Assembly: GCA_014898415.1 (NCBI GenBank)
Contig: RCTD01000014.1
Location: forward strand, 868,001 to 932,000
DNA length: 64,000 nt
Reading direction: 5' to 3'
DNA from: Stromatinia cepivora
Taxonomy: Eukaryota; Ascomycota; Leotiomycetes; Helotiales; Sclerotiniaceae
The notes below the pieces were generated by a model. It was not told the origin of the DNA. It did not search any database and was given only the letters and a program-made list of their open reading frames with translations. The position numbers and the translations under genes were made by a program. How positions within the stretch are numbered: position 1 is the stretch's first letter; each line of letters starts with the position of its first letter. Shown piece by piece: positions 13,266 through 23,059 of this stretch.

Positions 13266-13547
13266 TATAATGTACAAAAGCCATAATAAAGCTGAATAAA
13301 CAGGATCAATTATATTCTTTAGAATCTACAATTGAAGAACTATAGTTTGTAAGGAACGACTAGATATATATACACAAATACCCATTTGTGGGCTGCAGGG
13401 TTGTGCGTAAGCGTTATTAGGGTTACCATTTTACTATACTAAATCATATGATTCGTAACGCATGCACACAGATGATCAGCTCATAAATTGATATGGGAGA
13501 TAAGAGGTATCACGTGGTTAGCCTCCTATGGTTCACGATTCGTGACA
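13266..13547 (-). repeat. 5' LTR of the gypsy element (282 bp)
   Basis: It is collinear with 5970-6251. Its inner ~100 bases are RIP-shifted (GCAC to GTAC, CCGTAG to CCATAA). Its outer ~170 bases retain C/G at nearly every site where the other LTR has T/A. Confidence 0.92.
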
Positions 13548-13552
13548 TCAGA
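13548..13552. repeat. Target site duplication TCAGA, right copy
   Basis: Exact match to 5965-5969, directly after the LTR end at 13547. Confidence 0.88.
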
Positions 13553-13960
13553 ATGAACATATTATATATATATATAAATCGATTAGATCTATTTGATCAA
13601 ATTGATCAAATTGATTTAATCGGCTTAATTGATTGTATTAATTATATTATTCTTATTATTCAGAATGAGTATATTATATATATATATGAATATATATATA
13701 TATATAGGCCTTTATATTGTAAAGTGGTTAATAAGAGTTATTTATTATTTAATAACAATAACAAAATATATATATATAATCTAAAAGGAAATTTAAAATA
13801 AACTAATTCGATTTGTAATATAGAAATTCAAAGATAATATAATTGTTGAAAAAGAATAGATTGAAATCCGCATTATTCAAAAGGAAATCGTCGAAACCGA
13901 ATTCAAATAAAAGAATCTATTAATTGAAGAGATTTTTCTTGGATTTTTCATTTAAGGTTT
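13553..13960. repeat. AT-rich tandem repeat and TA microsatellite, right flank of the gypsy insertion
   Basis: After the insertion, the target locus continues as GATCAAATT units, then a second copy of the pre-insertion motif (TTGTATTAATTATATTA...TTCAGAATGAGTATATTATATATA at about 13633-13690), which matches 5948-5969 joined to 13548-13575. TA runs lie at 13560-13575 and 13670-13705. No gene was seen. Composition returns to normal near 13.95 kb. Confidence 0.6.
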
Positions 13961-15142
13961 TTTTCACGAATAACCTCGTGATCCCCTGTATTCTATAAGC
14001 AATCGCTTGTTGATCAGGCTGATGGCTTTTCTAGAATCGAATCAGGTGATTCTGATATACTAATAACTGAAGGTTTAGTTTGGTCATCCATTCGTTCTTT
14101 TTTCGCCTTTTGGTCGCTTTTTCGTTGCTTTGTTTCATTGCTCTCTTGTTACTTATAGAGGGTTTTCGATTTTTTTAGGCTATGCCTTTTTTCCTCCTAT
14201 GGTGCCAAACTTTTTTGTGGACCGTCGTTTTATACAATAGCCCACTCTTGAGTTAGAGCTTTGTGTAGTGATGGATCTATGAGATATCATAGCCGAAGTT
14301 CATTTCCCTCCTTTTATGTGCCGTGAAAAGCTCAAGGGAAACGGCATTCAATCCAGCTTACATGATTGGAAGAATCCGAAAAGTGGATACCTCATTCATT
14401 CTGTTGCACATCTTTATCGATAAAGGTTATCGATATTCCTGTAGTGTGGTTAGCCAGACCATCTTCATCAGTAGTTTGTCTAAACTGTTGCAAAACTCTA
14501 TCGATACATATATCGAAAGGTCTACATGATTTCATCCGAACCAAGAGTGTCGAGTTCGCAACGCATGAAGTCATGCCATTGCGAAGTTTTCGACTAAATC
14601 AAAGGACCACCATTTCTCCTTCACCATTTCATTCTAGTGTCTGTAAATCGCGGGGCTTGACTCTGGGGCTTGACGCTGGGATATCAAAGGCTCCATGAGG
14701 CTATATAGCTACGCTCTGCTTGTACTCTAGACGTAGTTAGCATTCTTTTACATTCCATCCTCTCGCATGTTCAAACCCAGACTTTCTTTCCGAGCACAAG
14801 CATTTGAGAACAGTTCGATCATCAAATACGAGTATCTCGACGAAACATTATGCTACTGCTGTGCTGTCAACGAATAGGAAGCTGCGGTTGTGAAGAGAGT
14901 CGAATTAAAAAGAGCGGCAACCCATAAAATTGCCGCTATGATATCTTAAGGGAGAACTTGTTTCTGCAAAGAACCGTGCACGTCTGTTCCAAGACATACT
15001 CGAGCTCTCAAGCAATTGAATTCGGACATCTTACAAGAATGCGGAATCCATAAGCTATTTTGACTTACAAAATGACAGTGCACCAGTAGGTGAATGTCAT
15101 GGTACGAAGAGATATCCGTGTGGAGAGATTTGCTACCTAAAT
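13961..15142. other. Gene-free interval at the edge of the AT-rich block
   Basis: Base composition is normal but no convincing gene is present. Open stretches of 60-110 codons on both strands at 14323-14698 overlap each other, lack domains I recognise and have no splice context. They could be remnants of a gene lost when the neighbouring repeats arrived. Confidence 0.4.
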
Positions 15143-15151
15143 TATATAAAA
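15143..15151 (+). promoter_or_regulatory. TATA box of the ABM-domain gene
   Basis: TATATAAAA lies 133 bases upstream of the start codon at 15276, followed by a CA-rich leader (AATCTTCAACCAAATCAC) typical of fungal transcription starts. Confidence 0.5.
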
Positions 15152-15275
15152 GGTAGGAAAGTATCTGAATACCTCAGTACAATCTTCAACCAAATCACTA
15201 CAAAGAAACCTCGTCAGACCATTCTACCACCTCATCAACATCAGCTTATCATACAAATCTGTCAAAATAGCAACC

Positions 15276-15774
15276 ATGAATCCCAACACCATCGCTCGAG
15301 TCGTCACTTTCACCCCGAAGCCCGAAAAACTGGAAGAAGTAAGTTTATTTTTTCCGACAAATCCCGAATCTTTTTCTTATCGTCTGGAACTATTGCAATG
15401 CGATGACACTCTTCCTAACACCAAATCTCAACAGGCTCTCGCCGAAGGGGCTAAGTTCGCTAAAATTGTCGAGGATGCTGAGCCCGGGTGTTTGATGTAC
15501 AAAATTTCGAAGACTAAACCATTGATGGGTGATGGCCCAGAACAAATTGTTATGGCTATGGTGTAAGTAGTCCTATCTTGCCCCTTCTTTTCCACGCTCC
15601 AGTATTGTGGGCTGACCAGCTTCTAATAGATTCAAAGACGAGGCAGCATTAAAAGCCCATGAGGAGAGTGCTCATGTTCAAGCATACAAGGTCGATAGCA
15701 AGAAAGCAGATTTTTTGACTGCACCACCTGATGCTAGAGTTATTATTCCTGCTGGAGGGTTCAACAGGGTTTAA
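15276..15774 (+). CDS. Small ABM-domain (antibiotic biosynthesis monooxygenase-like) protein
   Basis: Three exons (15276-15338, 15435-15562, 15630-15774) joined by two introns of 96 and 67 nt give 111 residues. The product has the pattern of a single dimeric alpha-beta barrel (ABM fold). It has an N-terminal strand (R-V-V-T-F-T-P), a helix from E-E-A-L-A-E, then E-P-G-C-L-M-Y and a central strand I-V-M-A-M-V. It continues with the F-K-D-E-A-A-L-K-A-H helix and ends with H-V-Q-A-Y. ABM proteins include quinone-forming monooxygenases, haem-degrading enzymes and many uncharacterised stress proteins. No signal peptide is present, so it is probably cytosolic. The fold call is fairly safe; the substrate is unknown. 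It is the first intact gene after the repeat block. Confidence 0.82.
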
Positions 15775-16939
15775 TCTAGAGGCTTGACTCAGGCAGGTCC
15801 TCGACCTCATAAACAGTACTGTACTATCTAGATATTCAATGAAGCGATTATCGACCGAAGCTTTTTAAATCTTGTAATGAAGGGTTATCCTCGAAATGTT
15901 CTGTGTGAACCACAAGTCGCTGGTTCCCAATCATTATGAATTCTAGCTTGTTGCAATTCAATGTGAGGAACAACAGATTTTGCACACTATCTGATCGACC
16001 GTCACTATGTTATACGAACCTTAATTTCATTATTATCGCTCGTCCTGCCGTGCTGTCCCGTGGTCCAATAATCATGTTGCTCAGTACCCAGGAAATACTT
16101 TCCTCTTGCGGATTCAAGAGACCAATATTCACAAGTAGGTAGGAAACCGAGTGGCGCCATCAGCACTTTTGCATTTACTAAGTACCTCGAACTTTCCAGT
16201 CAGCGGAGAGTCGTCTATTCCATTGCCAGTTCCGTGAAGACTCCTTAAGGCTTTTTCTTTCGATGGAGTTAGACTTGAGAGATGACTACACATTCTCGCA
16301 GTATACCTGCTACTTCTAGCTTCATCGGCAACTCTCCCCTATAGAATTGATTGGTAGAAAGATGCAGTACCAAAGTACACTAGTCGAAACTCGAGAGTAA
16401 GAAATAGTTGGATCTAGGAAGTCAGGCGACGTCGTCAAGCCACCCGAACATGAAGGAAAAACACATACGAGAGTGATCTGTGAGTTAGAATAGCTCCTCA
16501 TTTATCGCCCATGTTGGAATAATATCTACGCAATAATGTGCCCATACGATGAGGGTATTTGACTATGTTGATGAAGGGAAAAATGCGAGAAATCAGTTTT
16601 TTTCGTGACCGTATGAAATATGATTGTCTGGCTTTGAAATACAGCTACCAGAAATTCCTGGAGCTATATATAACGAATGATTCAATGGTCAACTTGGTCA
16701 TGATCATAATATTGCTGGTTTAAGATCAATGTAATGGCTCCAAATACGAGCATAAGTATGGACACAAAAATACTTTAGAATTCGGAGACGGTGGTTTATC
16801 GTTGCTAGAATGCGTGGCCGGGGTGAGATTAGCATTTAACTTCATACACACCTACCGTTGCATATTACCCCGCCATTCCTTATCATCACAGCACAGCACT
16901 GCACAATCAACTATTGATCTCAGAGTATCTCGTTATAAA
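15775..16939. other. Intergenic interval
   Basis: No gene supported. The only notable open frame (15936-16142, 68 codons) lacks domains and homologous neighbours. The last ~150 bases before 16940 form the leader of the peptidase gene, including several short pyrimidine runs. Confidence 0.4.
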
Positions 16940-18928
16940 ATGAAAGAATCTCAAGCTCTCAGACCCCGGGAGAGCTGGCGTCAGTTTTTCAAGCGTATTA
17001 TTGTTGCCTTCACTGCGTTCGCTATCCTCCTGCTCGTCGTGCAATGTCTAGCAAACTTTGTGGTGAGCACCAGCCTCAAGCATCAAACATAAAGGTCCAA
17101 TATTAATGGCAAAAAGTCTTCACGATTGACGCCCTTAATTGTCGTGAACATTAATTCATTAAGATATGAGACATTCCGAAAATGCTCCGTCAATACATTT
17201 CTTGAGACCGGATTGCCATGGTTAGAAACCGCGTCACCCATTGTACTCCAGGAATTCATCCAGCGAAGGAATAATTTAGCTGTTGCTCTTGAAACTGACG
17301 GGATAGATGCTTTTATTGTTGAGCCAGGATATACATTTCAATATTATGCTAATATCAGCCAAAAGGATTGGGAGGTTTGGGAGCCCGAAGAGCGACCATT
17401 TCTCATGGTCATCACCCCTCATTTCGATACGACTTTAAGCAAAGTTGTTGCAAAAACCTCGTTTCTGGCACCACATTTTGAGGAAGGGAGGGTAAGAATG
17501 CTCGGTATGCCTTTTGAGGAAGACCTGAGTATTATTACTTGGGAGGAACACTGGAATCCTTACTTGACGCTTTGGAAAAACTGGCATACGGCCACAGGCA
17601 CAGAAGATCTAGGCTCTAACCAAATACCAAAAGTGATGGTCGACGAAGAAATGAGAGACTTCATCCAAAGAGGCCTTGGTGAGAATGATTTCGAGGTTGT
17701 GGGACTTGCTGGTGGTGTGAAACGAGTAAAGCAAACGAAAACAGTTGGTGAGGTGAATATCTTGAGAGCAGTCAATACAGGAACAGTCGAGGCATTACGG
17801 GCCATGCGGAAGTGTATGGTTCCAGGCTTGTCCGAAAATGAGGTCATGGCTAGTCTTGACAATGCAATGCGAGCTGGTGGCATGGAGCCATTCTTCGATA
17901 TCGTCCTTTTCGGTAAGCCAAGCAATCAATTCTCCTAATCATTTTTTCAAAAAGTGGTCTCCGAACCAATTTCATGTTTCGTTGCACATCTACTCATTGT
18001 GCAAACTGTTCTTGGGACGTTCAACAAATTTTCATCTGCCAATCTCATTTGATCTCGCTTTTGTTATATAATCACCATCTCCGTTGCTTGAAAATTCCCC
18101 AGGTTTCCAAATGCGTTCCCATCCGATCACACGGTATTCATATGAACAAATAATAGAGCAAGAAAATTTGGCTCAGAGTGATCCAGAAGAGAAGACCGAG
18201 GAACGAGAGTTCCGCGAGTAATGTTTAGAATTATCTAGAACATTGAGGAGCCGTGCTGCTATTTTCTAATCGAGTGGAAACGGGTACAAGATACCATAAA
18301 TGTGGAATAATACTAACAAGTTGGCAGACGAGAATGCCGCAATGCCACATGGTGGACCAAACGGAAGTAAAGTGCTAAAAAAAGAGACCCTCGTGTTAAT
18401 AGACGTTGGGTGAGCTTTGGGCGCCGCAGACGTTGGATATAATTAAGCTAATGTCTCCAAAGGGCTCACTTATATGGATATTCTTCAGATATTTGTAGAA
18501 CATTCTTTCCACCCTTCTTTCCAGAACCGAAAGATTATTCACTTCTTTCATCAATTGCCCAGCACAAAATCGCAGTTTGGGACGTTGTATTTGAGGCACA
18601 AACCAAAGCTCTTAATGCGCTGGAACCAAATTCATCATGCGCGTCTGTAGACATCGCGGCTCGGAATGTCATCGCTGATGCCGGCTATGAGAAAGCATTC
18701 ACACATCGTGTTGGACATGGAATCGGTATCAAAGCGCATGAGAGTCCTTATTTGAATAAGGGAAATGTAGAAGAAACACTAAATGTAGGTATGGTGTTTA
18801 CACTAGAGCCTGGAGTGTATCTCGAGGAGAAGTTTGGTGTAAGGCACGAAGATGTTTTCGTCGTAAAAGAGGATGGAGAAGCAGAGATTTTGACAGGTTC
18901 TAGGGCAAAAGGCCCTTGGGATCCATGA
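16940..18928 (+). CDS. Membrane-anchored M24-family metallopeptidase (Xaa-Pro aminopeptidase-like)
   Basis: Four exons (16940-17062, 17117-17912, 18328-18409, 18463-18928) encode 488 residues. An N-terminal hydrophobic segment at about residues 20-38, after a basic stretch, suggests a type II anchor or uncleaved signal, so the catalytic part probably faces the secretory lumen or outside. The N-terminal creatinase-like domain is followed by the pita-bread catalytic domain. All five expected metal ligands are present: D332 (I-D-V-G), D343 (Y-S-S-D), H419 (V-G-H-G-I-G), E449 (L-E-P-G) and E463 (R-H-E-D). M24B enzymes remove residues before proline. The second intron (17913-18327, 415 nt) is long for a fungus but ends with a TACTAAC branch and TTGGCAG acceptor. 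The first intron boundaries were chosen to keep frame and are less certain. Confidence 0.85.
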
Positions 18929-20205
18929 TGCAGTGCGAATGATAGAAACATGAGAAGCATCTATTCGGAGTGAGCGGTCGTAACAATTTTGTACAGAACT
19001 AGTACCGATCAGACCAGTCAGTAGCCAAACCTTCAGAGATACTAGCCAATAGAAACTTTCCATGTGATAATTCAACTTTTGTTGCATGTCGTGGGGCGAA
19101 GGGCGAAATAGCGAAATGGCCGAAGGAAAAGGGCGAGAAAAGGGCGAAGGGCGCGAAAGGCCGAGGAGCTAGGGCGGGAAAGGGCGATGGCGATCCCGAT
19201 AAAAACAGAGCATATTAGTGTCATAGAGGTTTCATTGGCTAGCTAGATTACTGAATTACTGAGGGAACGAATATCAACAGCATTCGCACGTTTGATATTG
19301 ACATTGCGAAGCCCGAATGCCATTTTGGTGTAAAAAGGTTTCCTGTGTCTGGATCTGAAATTCAAAAAGGGACCAAACCAAAAATTGTGGGGAAGCATAA
19401 CCAAACTTCATTTTAACCACATTTGGGCAAAACTTCCATGGCTTCCTTATCTCAAATCAACAACGACCCCTTCATTCAACGTTCACCATTCATGTTACGC
19501 AGAAAATTATCAGCTAAGAAAGAACAATTAACCGATTGAGCTTTCGAGACATTTGGCACAAAGATACCAATCATGCACGCACGATCCACAACCATTGATA
19601 TTGATAGAGTCTATCAGCCCTTGGAACGATAACTAAGATAGCTCGATACCTGCTATAAGTCCATCCTGAACTTCAATCCGAAATCCACCCCTATGCTATT
19701 CATACCATATCGGAGCTGGTCCGGGTTTGCCCCTCCGTAAGGCCATCATGAAAGGATACCAATCCCCCGCGTATTTCCTATTTCAGCAATACAGTCCATG
19801 GACCACATTGAGGCTACCTCATATGGAAAATGTTCTTGCTACAGTGGGATGGTTGAAGAAGCTGGTGATTTGGCATCACTATAAACTAATTGAAGGGATG
19901 AATATATAAGATGGAGGGAGTATGGACGAAGAAAACGAATCCTCCCAGCTCGACATTCACTCTTCTTATCCTCTACAGAAACACAAGACATACCCCACGA
20001 TAGCTTCACATTCACGAATCATCTTAAGAATTCAAGGTATGAATACAACCATACCCCTATTCCCAATATTCAATAACAATACCTCAACCTCATCACTTCC
20101 ACCTCATACCCTATCACCTACATTTCATCTCCTTCATCACAACTAATAACGGGTTCCATAATCAGTAAAGCCAAATCATCCAAATCCTCACCAAAAACCG
20201 AAAAG
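18929..20205. other. Intergenic interval with a purine repeat
   Basis: No convincing gene. It contains the GGGCGAA-rich tract at 19091-19195 and, from about 19930, a CA/CT-rich leader of the cupin gene (many ACCTCA, CATCAC words). Short open frames at 19727-19909 and 19922-20146 have low-complexity composition and lie in that leader. Confidence 0.4.
19091..19195 (+). repeat. Degenerate GGGCGAA/GGCCGAA purine-rich tract
   Basis: About 100 bases consist of irregular units such as GGGCGAAGGGCGAAA, GGCCGAAGG and AAAGGGCGAGAAA. It stands out as G-rich in an otherwise AT-leaning intergenic region. Confidence 0.7.
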
Positions 20206-20665
20206 ATGTCTTCTCTCCCTTTCACATACCACGCCAATGCTCAAACCGAGTTCAAGCCCCCTCTCATCGCCAACGAGAATGCCTTCCTTGGTGATGTCGC
20301 AGTATCTACCGATGAGGCTGCACCACTTTCAGCTGGTTTCTACAGATTAGAAAAGGGCACACCGTTGATCTACGAATACACATACCATGAGATGAAGATC
20401 ATTGTTGATGGCGAGTTTGATATCAGTGATGAAACTGGACAAAAGGTTCATGCTACCAAGGGTGATGTGTTTTACTGTAAGTTTCCTGTGGATGTTGTGA
20501 AAGCTCGTTGTCTAATTCGAAATAGTTCCTAAGGGAAGCAAGATTACCTTCACTACTGAGACTTTTGGTTTGGGTTTCTTCGTTGGGCAGAGAAAGGTAT
20601 GTTACTTTCGAGTCTACGCGTATTTAAGTAAGATGCTAATCATTCAACAGACTGGTACCGCATAG
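20206..20665 (+). CDS. Small single-domain cupin (EutQ-like)
   Basis: Three exons (20206-20476, 20526-20596, 20651-20665) with 49- and 54-nt introns give 118 residues; the last exon codes only four residues. The sequence shows a cupin beta-barrel: H-E-M-K-I-I-V-D-G-E-F-D-I (motif 1 region), then K-G-D-V-F-Y-F-P-K-G-S (turn and motif 2). It resembles the cupin fold of ethanolamine-utilisation EutQ, widely found as stand-alone fungal proteins. Motif 1 is metal-poor: only one histidine is seen in T-Y-H-E-M-K and none in motif 2, so enzymatic activity is uncertain. No signal peptide. Its function in fungi is not established. Confidence 0.82.
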
Positions 20666-21979
20666 GGAGGTAATATCAATTAAATGGAATGGAATGGATA
20701 ATGGGATTTTGGAGTCTATCTGCTGTTTGTAAATAACACGAATAAGCAATGTCATGAATTACGATGCATTATTTCTTGTTCCCATCCAAATCACCTTGAC
20801 CTCGATATATTTCCCTGGCAAGTGCCGGACATAAATCCGTAACTTGATGGCAGTTTGGTTTGCTTCATTCACAACGTTTTCATTAGTACGATGGCATTAA
20901 TCATGTCTCACATGTACGATTGTCCACCAAGCTCAAGCACCTGCGTCATACTACCACCTCTCCATCCATTCCTCACAAATATACCCCCATCCAATTCCTT
21001 AATGCTTATCCTCCCTCTTTCCCACACCACATCCCCTTCCAACTCTCTTGCACTGCACTTCTCCTACCATTTCGTCTTCCACCCACCACAGGCGTGGCAG
21101 CCAATTACCTAACACTCACTCTCCCTATCATCCCAGAAATCTGCCGCAATATCCAATTTCCGAAATTCTCCTTGGTCATCATATATCTCAGCAAATGGCT
21201 CCATGACTTCTGGAAGAATAACGAAGATGAAATTTGTAGGACTTTCAGCTTTTGGAGTGGTGGATTTCTTTTCTCGCGCGCCCCGGTATTTTCCTATTCA
21301 GATGTAGTGAAGATTAGGAGAAGACGGAATGTGAGGACGCGAAGGACGATACCTATTAAAGCTTTCAAGTTGCATTTGACAGGAGATTTGGGAGCTGCGG
21401 CTATAGGAATTAGACAAGGCAGGAGAGGAAGTTCCGCTGGCTGTGGTGGTTACTGATACTGTGATTCCCACGGTGTTTGATTGGCCAAAAATGAAGTGAT
21501 GAGCGAGCCGGATATAGTGAAGATGAATTCTCCAGAAGATGATCCGGCGAATCTGAAGGGAAGTCCACATGAAATATATTTTGGAGTGAGGAAATCTTCA
21601 TAGTCATCATTTCGACAAGGTCGCTATTATACCTTCTAAAGTATCAAAAGTGTGTCCCGCATTTCTGTGATACTTGAGGCGTTTTCTATAGGGCTAGAGG
21701 TATCGTGGTAGTAGCGGCAAGCTGGGTGTTCGACTAAAGTAGCCCCTCGTCAACCAGACAACAACAGTTGATATTACTTATGCAGGACCAAAAATACAAG
21801 TCACCATCTCCTAATACTACTATACAAGAACTGGAGATGGAGATAAAACTGCATCATCGGAAATCTTTTTCATTTTTGGACTGGCTTTCGAATCATCTTA
21901 AAAGACAATTTTGATGTTTTGCAGTTTGTCACTATACAACGTGGTTCATCCCATGAACATTGCTTTGCCAAATACAAAA
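20666..21979. other. Intergenic interval
   Basis: No gene supported. Open frames overlap on opposite strands (20920-21456 plus; 21298-21570 minus). The minus one is Ser/Thr-rich over its last 60 residues and could be a remnant of a surface protein like its neighbour, but nothing else supports that. The C-rich stretch at 20930-21110 inflates the plus-strand frame. Confidence 0.35.
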
Positions 21980-23059
21980 TCATTGTCCTGCATCTAGCTT
22001 CAAGGGATTGAGCTTGCTATCTCTTGAAAATGTACCGTCATTTGTTTTCAGGACTGCATTTGGATTGGGAAGCCCGTTCGCACATCTGTCGTCTTGGAAA
22101 TGGATTCCTTGGGCTCCACTTGTATCCTCCATGACTTGTAACGGGCCATCTGATCCATGCTCATCAGCTTTCTGGGTAGAGGCATGGCGTCGCTTCAGAA
22201 CGATGAGTGAGATAATTGTGAGAAGTATGAGGGCGAGACCTCCAAGGGCTCCGCCGATGATAGGTGCAAATGGCACATTGTTGGGTGTAGGCTTGGTGTC
22301 ATTAGGAGCTACACCTGTATTGGATGAGACTTCCGAAGTGATAATTGCCGAGGTGGATGATATTGTAGATGTTGTAGAGGATGGTGTTGCTGGATTTGTA
22401 GAAGAAGGAATTACAGGGGCTGTGGCAGACGAAGTCGAAGAAGTTATGGTCACTGTTTTCTCTAGAGTTGATATGATCGCCACCGCTCGTGACGAAGAAA
22501 CCACCCCTGCTGAGAAAAGGGAAGTTGTTGGAACTGCTAAGTATAAGCTAGAGCTTGGAGAATTTGTGCATGTGATATGCGTGTATGTCTGGTCCTTAGA
22601 CACTAGAAACTCCGAAAAGCAGTAAGAAGCCTGACTGGTTAAATAATTCAGTTTCATTTCCTAGACAGGCTAGAGCAATGCATACCAAATCACAGCCGTC
22701 AAGCCAGAAACTCCGCACCCGGTGGAGCATGCTCCAAAGTCCACGCAATACCCAGATAGCCCGCAATTAGCAACGTCAACAGTATCTGAACAGAATCCCC
22801 ATAAACTATTCGTACTGTCTTTTCCGCAGAAATACCCAGGTGCTGCCATATGAGGAGCCAATGTGTTACCATTGGCGTAACCACATGTTTCCATTGGAGC
22901 GGTTGTTTGACGCTTGTCCAATCTTGTAGGCACATTGGGGGCGGGCGTTAGATGGGGAGATGGAAATGCGACGAGCGAGGCGTTGATACCCCAGACTAGA
23001 GACGAAAATACTAGGGAAGTCATCATTGCTATTGGCAACCAGGTTAAACTTGAGCACAC
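21980..23059 (-). CDS. Cys-rich single-pass membrane protein, surface-sensor-like (copy A)
   Basis: Two exons on the minus strand (23059-22686 and 22634-21980; 51-nt intron, phase 2) give 342 residues. An N-terminal signal peptide (about residues 1-27) is followed by a dibasic K-R (processing-like), then a Cys-rich domain with spaced CG, CGK, FCSD, NCG, CVD, CSTGCG and ITC motifs. A Ser/Thr-rich stalk (about 155-235) follows, then a Gly-rich transmembrane helix (about 248-271), K-R-R and a ~70-residue cytoplasmic tail. This layout resembles fungal wall-stress sensors (WSC/Mid2-like), although the Cys pattern does not match a WSC domain I can name. Two in-frame Met residues at 12-13 are alternative starts with an equally good signal. 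The neighbour at 25333 is a divergent paralogue. Confidence 0.8.

Larger units (their letters stand above)
5970..13547 (-). mobile_element. RIP-degraded full-length Ty3/gypsy LTR retrotransposon
   Basis: It is bounded by two 282-bp LTRs (5970-6251 and 13266-13547) and a perfect 5-bp target duplication. On the minus strand the order is protease (~11146-11400), reverse transcriptase (~9925-10085), RNase H (~9140-9320), integrase (~8526-8618) and a C-terminal end near 7560, which is gypsy order. A purine-rich tract lies next to the left LTR, making that one the 3' LTR. Total length is 7578 bp. Stops throughout and a destroyed catalytic box show that it is dead. Confidence 0.92.

Noticed and set aside
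14323..14698. Overlapping open frames on both strands
   Set aside because: No domain, no splice context and mutual antisense overlap; not separable from chance.
20920..21456. 178-codon plus-strand frame
   Set aside because: Composition changes along its length, C-rich start and antisense overlap with another frame; no domain.
22699..22935. Alternative frames within the Cys-rich protein gene A
   Set aside because: They are shadows of the exon with the signal peptide and conserved cysteines.
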